The notes under the pieces are model-generated. The model did no database searches and had not been told where the DNA came from. It was given only the letters and a program-made list of their open reading frames with translations. Shown in pieces: positions 60,411 to 64,000 of a stretch of DNA of 64,000 nt. Every line of letters starts with the position of its first letter. The stretch's first letter is position 1. This stretch comes from Neobacillus sp. PS3-12 (GTDB taxonomy: Bacteria > Bacillota > Bacilli > Bacillales > Cytobacillaceae), in the NCBI RefSeq assembly GCF_030915385.1, contig NZ_CP133268.1, forward strand, positions 1,860,001 to 1,924,000, given 5' to 3'. The translations under genes were made by a program, and so were the position numbers.

Positions 60411-61964
60411 TTAATGATTTTCAGGGGTACTGATTCCAAAGCTAGTATTGGACTTAAACAATACTTCTTCAAAGCTGCCACGCTCTGCTTTCTTCTTCGA
60501 TGCTAGTATAGTACCAATAATGGCGCCTAGAAAGCCAAGTGGAACTGTAAAAATAGTCGGATTTGCTAACGTAAAAATAGGATCTCCCGTTAAAATCGCT
60601 GCACCTGGCTTTGGATTCCAAACATTTGGACTTAATAACACAAGGATAACGGAACTGATTAGTCCAACTAGCATTCCGGTAATCGCACCTGTCGCATTAA
60701 AACGTTTCCAATAGATCGTAAGTAACATTACTGGCAGGTTGGCACTTGCTGCAATACCTAAGGCCAAGACGGATAAAAAGGCAACATTTAAGTTTTTAGC
60801 AACAAGGGCAAGCAGGATCGAAGCGACCGCAACAACGATCGAAGAAATACGAGCCACTGTCATTTGCTGTTTCTCGGTGATTTTTCCTTTTTTGATAATA
60901 TGTCCATAAATATCATGCGCAAAGGCCGAAGCCGATGTTAACACAAGAGCCGATACAACCGCAAGAATCGTGGCGAATGCAACTGCCGAAATAAAGGCAA
61001 ATAAGAAATCACCGCCGACCGATAAAGCTAGCATTGGTGCTGCCATATTTCCAGCAGGATTCGCCGCTACGATTTTATCCCAGCCTACAAACACCGTAGC
61101 GCCAAATCCTAAGAAAACAACCATTAAGAAAAAGGCACCGATAAACCAAGTTGAGTAAACCACAGATTTTCTGGCTGTAACTGCATCTTTAACGGTGAAA
61201 AAGCGAATAAGTAAATGTGGTAAGCCTGCTACTCCGAGGACAAGCGACAAATTAAGTGAAATCATATCTAATCCATTTTGATACTTATTTCCCGGGCTTG
61301 CGAGCTTGTCGCCAAATGGGCTGGCATGCTTAATTTCCTGGAACATCTGAATAATGCTAAAATCAAACTTTGCAAAAACTAAAAAAGTCAAAACAAAAGA
61401 TCCGCCTAGCAATAGAACTGCCTTGATAATTTGCACCCAGCTTGTTGCGGTCATTCCTCCAAAGATAACATAGATCGTCATTAATACACCCACAATGACA
61501 ACAGCTAGCGAGTAATTGATTCCCAGCATTAAACTAATGAGGCCGCCGCCGCCTACCAGCTGGGCAATCATATAGAAGAGTGAGATAACAAGGGTATTTG
61601 CTGCAGCTGTTCCACGTACCTTGTTTGATTTGAAACGGGATGTAATCATATCAGCAAGTGTGTATTTTCCTAAGTTACGCATTGGTTCCGCTACTAAATA
61701 CAGCAAAAAGAGAAAGCCTAAAAGGTTTCCGATACTCATATAAAAACCGTCAAAACCTACTAAAGAAATCGCACCGGTGATTCCCAAAAACGAAGCTGCC
61801 GACATAAAATCCCCGGCTACTGCCATGCCATTTTGTGAGGCAGTTAGCCCTCCGCCAGCTGTGTAAAAATCGCTAGTACTTTTTGTTCTTTTTGAAGAAA
61901 GATATGTGATCACAAGAGTTAAGGCTATGATGGCAATAAAAAGGATAATCGAGAGGAAACTCAT
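60411..61964 (-). CDS. actP: cation/acetate symporter ActP (SSS family)
   Basis: 517 residues, 13 membrane segments, sodium/solute symporter fold. SDFYTAGGGLTASQNGMAVAGDFMSAASFLGITG in parts is the ActP helix 1 region, and ADMITSRFKSNKVRGTAA and GGMTATSWVQIIKAVLL are typical. It imports acetate and probably other short carboxylates with Na+ or H+. The DUF485 gene upstream overlaps its start by one base (yjcH-actP order). It could supply the short-chain acid metabolism encoded at 49-57 kb. Confidence 0.93.
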   Translation of the reverse strand: MSFLSIILFIAIIALTLVITYLSSKRTKSTSDFYTAGGGLTASQNGMAVAGDFMSAASFLGITGAISLVGFDGFYMSIGNLLGFLFLLYLVAEPMRNLGKYTLADMITSRFKSNKVRGTAAANTLVISLFYMIAQLVGGGGLISLMLGINYSLAVVIVGVLMTIYVIFGGMTATSWVQIIKAVLLLGGSFVLTFLVFAKFDFSIIQMFQEIKHASPFGDKLASPGNKYQNGLDMISLNLSLVLGVAGLPHLLIRFFTVKDAVTARKSVVYSTWFIGAFFLMVVFLGFGATVFVGWDKIVAANPAGNMAAPMLALSVGGDFLFAFISAVAFATILAVVSALVLTSASAFAHDIYGHIIKKGKITEKQQMTVARISSIVVAVASILLALVAKNLNVAFLSVLALGIAASANLPVMLLTIYWKRFNATGAITGMLVGLISSVILVLLSPNVWNPKPGAAILTGDPIFTLANPTIFTVPLGFLGAIIGTILASKKKAERGSFEEVLFKSNTSFGISTPENH

Positions 61965-62317
61965 TAATAAAGCTCCTTTCTGTACTTTTGTAAAATGGAT
62001 TTCGCCAAATTATCATACTTTTCTGACTTTTTAATATAGATAAATCCTAAAATCCAGACCAGCAGGAACTGTAAGCCAGCAAATACCCAAGCACCTGTTA
62101 TAGACCCAATCACTTCTGTGTGAAGTACTTTTGTATAAGCAGCTAACAACGGTAAGGCAAAATAAAAGATTAAGAAAAAGATTGTTGTAGGAATGATAAA
62201 TGCCTTTTTACTTCTTAGTAATCCTTTAAATTCATCCGTTTGAACCAATTGTTCATAAGGTATTTCTTTTTGGCTATTTTGTTCAGATTTTACTTGAAGG
62301 TGAATTTGTTGTCCCAT
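61964..62317 (-). CDS. DUF485 membrane protein, ActP partner
   Basis: 117 residues. DEFKGLLRSKKAFIIPTTIFFLIFYFALPLLAAY in parts is the DUF485 signature: two membrane helices (about 40-62 and 75-97) and charged ends. It is almost always encoded directly before actP. GAGGAGATGTTTT precedes the ATG at 62317. Role unproved; probably supports the symporter. Confidence 0.92.
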   Translation of the reverse strand: MGQQIHLQVKSEQNSQKEIPYEQLVQTDEFKGLLRSKKAFIIPTTIFFLIFYFALPLLAAYTKVLHTEVIGSITGAWVFAGLQFLLVWILGFIYIKKSEKYDNLAKSILQKYRKELY

Positions 62318-62753
62318 AAAACATCTCCTCGTTTTATAACGTATATTTAACTTACACTTTAATACGATATATTTATTTTTGACATATTATTAACCACAAT
62401 AAATTGTAAACCCTAACAATTCCTCCTTCAACTCCAAATTATCAAACATTTTTACTACGATGCAAGTGATATCCGTTATGTCTTAATGAATATAGCATAC
62501 AAAAAAATCCATGTAAACAATATTTTTAATCTTTTGAATTCTTTATTTTTCAGATAGATCTAATGTAATTGTGCTCCCCTGAAAAGGATCAACAAAGCAT
62601 TTTTGACGATAAACCAGATCATTCTGTGCTCGAAATTCTCCACCAAACCTTGTTGATGTTTTTGCATAATAATTTTTCACGATAACCTTTATGACATAAA
62701 TTTCTAAAACAACACCATACTAAAAAGGTATGTAATGATGTGAGGTGGAACTT
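62318..62753. other. intergenic region between DUF485-actP and guaC
   Basis: 436 bp between divergent operons. AT-rich; no gene with a ribosome site, no purine-riboswitch consensus, and no 21- or 51-bp phrase array seen. It must hold both promoters but I cannot name convincing -35/-10 pairs. Confidence 0.4.
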
Positions 62754-63746
62754 ATGGACAATGTATTTGATTATGAGGATATCCAATTAGTGCCGGCAAA
62801 ATGTATCGTTGAAACCAGATCTGAATGTGATACGAGCGTAAGCCTTGGCAAGCACCGATTTCGGCTACCAGTGGTACCAGCCAATATGCAGACAATTATC
62901 GATGAAAAGATCTCTATCTTTCTAGCAGAAAATGGCTATTTTTATATCATGCACCGTTTTGAACCGGAAAAGCGGATTGATTTTATTAGGGATATGAATG
63001 CTCGTGGCTTATTCACATCGATTAGTGTTGGTGTAAAAGATGAAGAATACAATTTTATTAAGAGGCTGGCAGAAGAGCATCTTACACCAGACTATATTAC
63101 GATAGATATTGCCCATGGCCATTCCAATTCGGTAATTAGGATGATTCAGCATATTAAAGCCCACTTACCAGATAGCTTTGTGATTGCTGGAAATGTTGGC
63201 ACCCCCGAAGCCGTAAGGGAATTGGAGCATGCAGGTGCCGATGCCACGAAAGTTGGAATCGGGCCTGGAAAAGTATGCATCACAAAAATCAAAACGGGAT
63301 TTGGAACCGGCGGCTGGCAATTAGCTGCCTTAAGGTGGTGCGCAAAGGCTGCAAGCAAGCCAGTGATCGCCGACGGGGGTATTCGCACGCATGGCGATAT
63401 TGCTAAATCCGTCCGCTTTGGCGCCAGAATGGTCATGATTGGTTCATTGTTTGCCGGTCATGAAGAATCGCCAGGGGAAACGGTTGAAAAGGATGGGAAA
63501 CTTTTTAAAGAATATTTCGGTTCCGCATCCGAGTTTCAAAAAGGCGAGCGGCGGAACGTGGAAGGCAAAAAAATGTTTGTCCAATATAAAGGTTCTTTAA
63601 AACATACACTGATCGAAATGGAGCAAGATCTCCAATCTTCGATTTCATATGCTGGAGGAAACAAGCTTGAAGCGATCCGCAATGTGGATTATGTTATTGT
63701 GAAAAACTCGATCTTTAATGGAGACAGACTTTACGAAGCCTATTAA
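62754..63746 (+). CDS. guaC: GMP reductase
   Basis: 330 residues from ATG 62754 (GAGGTG 6 bases before; GTG 62745 less likely). IMPDH/GMPR barrel: [36 protein letters not shown]-type [15 protein letters not shown] and the active-site loop [20 protein letters not shown] in parts (Cys175), plus [14 protein letters not shown]. No CBS insert, which separates it from IMP dehydrogenase. Converts GMP to IMP with NADPH and release of ammonia. Monocistronic. Confidence 0.96.
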   Translation: MDNVFDYEDIQLVPAKCIVETRSECDTSVSLGKHRFRLPVVPANMQTIIDEKISIFLAENGYFYIMHRFEPEKRIDFIRDMNARGLFTSISVGVKDEEYNFIKRLAEEHLTPDYITIDIAHGHSNSVIRMIQHIKAHLPDSFVIAGNVGTPEAVRELEHAGADATKVGIGPGKVCITKIKTGFGTGGWQLAALRWCAKAASKPVIADGGIRTHGDIAKSVRFGARMVMIGSLFAGHEESPGETVEKDGKLFKEYFGSASEFQKGERRNVEGKKMFVQYKGSLKHTLIEMEQDLQSSISYAGGNKLEAIRNVDYVIVKNSIFNGDRLYEAY

Positions 63747-63750
63747 AAAA

Positions 63751-63775
63751 GGCGTGCTGGCAGCACGTCTTCTAC
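63751..63775. terminator. bidirectional terminator
   Basis: Stem CGTGCTG/CAGCACG between guaC and the convergent SPFH gene, with A and T tracts on both sides; it touches the SPFH stop codon. Confidence 0.85.
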
Positions 63776-64000
63776 TTTTTCACTGTTCCGCTGAAATCGA
63801 TAAATGGAGTTGCACCGCCTGTTACGCTTGGCATGTGTCCATCCCATTTATCCAAGGCTTTTTCCTGGACTTCTATTTGCTTTAATTGAATTAGCTCCGG
63901 TGTAACTTCCTGCTTTTTCAGCCTTAAGCTTTCTGCCTCTGCACTCGCCTGGGTGATTTGCTGCTGTGCTTCAATTTTGATTCTGTCCAAATCTCTTTGG
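63772..64000 (-). CDS. SPFH/Band-7 domain protein (C-terminal part)
   Basis: The last 75 or so codons of a gene that continues beyond the right edge (in frame to 64000; there is no start in the window). AEAESLRLKKQEVTPELIQLKQIEVQEKALDKWDGHMP in parts and VTGGATPFIDF are the C-terminus of prohibitin/SPFH proteins, after a coiled coil. Such proteins form membrane-associated scaffold rings. Confidence 0.88.
   Translation of the reverse strand, partial: QRDLDRIKIEAQQQITQASAEAESLRLKKQEVTPELIQLKQIEVQEKALDKWDGHMPSVTGGATPFIDFSGTVKK

Noticed and set aside
62318..62753. Purine riboswitch upstream of guaC
   Set aside because: No match to the conserved purine aptamer core was found in the spacer.

Overview
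The window is chromosomal DNA of a low-GC, Gram-positive, endospore-former-type Bacillaceae (Bacillus/Neobacillus-like). Evidence: strong AGGAGG-type ribosome binding sites, frequent GTG/TTG starts, CcpA-type cre boxes, an FMN riboswitch in front of ribU, a MaeN/MalK/MalR malate system, a DUF1659-DUF2922-YvrJ trio, and SPFH, PspA and VanZ proteins of Bacillus type. No rRNA, tRNA, prophage or CRISPR locus was seen. The only mobile element recognised is a solitary tnpB (IS605/IS1341 type).

Layout. 1-12.8 kb is a very AT-rich sugar locus. It holds a ribose-type ABC importer (SBP, ATPase, two permeases) with a SIS-domain isomerase cut by the window edge, a DeoR regulator, then rpiB-like isomerase, dhaK, dhaL, transaldolase, transketolase and glpX. 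Together these could import a C4/C5 polyol or ketose, phosphorylate it and feed the pentose-phosphate pool. 12.8-22 kb holds the FMN riboswitch and ribU, a malic enzyme, homoserine dehydrogenase, a molybdopterin oxidoreductase, a VOC protein, an alpha/beta hydrolase and tnpB. 22.3-28.7 kb is a malate module: MaeN-like symporter, MalKR-like two-component system, a TauE-family exporter and a second, nearly identical malic enzyme behind a perfect cre box. 29-34.7 kb is a sugar(-acid) regulon: hexulose-phosphate synthase/isomerase pair, LacI regulator, MFS carrier, KDG-kinase-like enzyme and TIM-barrel isomerase. Both of its promoters carry the same 12-bp operator in tandem.

34.9-41.6 kb is an envelope-stress cluster: two histidine kinase/response regulator pairs, a secreted coiled-coil protein, PspA, a small membrane protein and VanZ. 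41.6-45.4 kb has a SEDS protein, an NRAMP-related (probably Mg2+) transporter and its cytosolic MgtE_N/CBS partner. 45.6-48.9 kb has an HTH-DUF1232 fusion, an LPXTG remnant, ung and an MFS carrier. 49.3-56.9 kb is a sigma-54 controlled 3-hydroxybutyrate/acetoacetate pathway (hbd, scoA, scoB, thiolase, GntP permease, bdhA, PAS-AAA-Fis activator) with two recognisable -24/-12 promoters. 57-64 kb holds small Bacillus genes, PsiE, DUF3189, the acetate symporter pair DUF485-ActP, guaC and the end of an SPFH protein.

Two window-wide observations stand out. (1) Many intergenic spacers contain short imperfect tandem arrays. Each locus has its own phrase, but the period is almost always exactly 21 bp or 51-52 bp, close to 2 or 5 DNA helical turns. 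One phrase (CTTCGGACA...TGTCCGAAG, period 51) recurs at two loci 31 kb apart. I do not recognise these as a described element class. (2) Four genes (permease, ATPase, dhaK, scoA) are each broken by what looks like one missing G in a G run; adding one G restores each family reading frame, so sequence error is as likely as gene decay.
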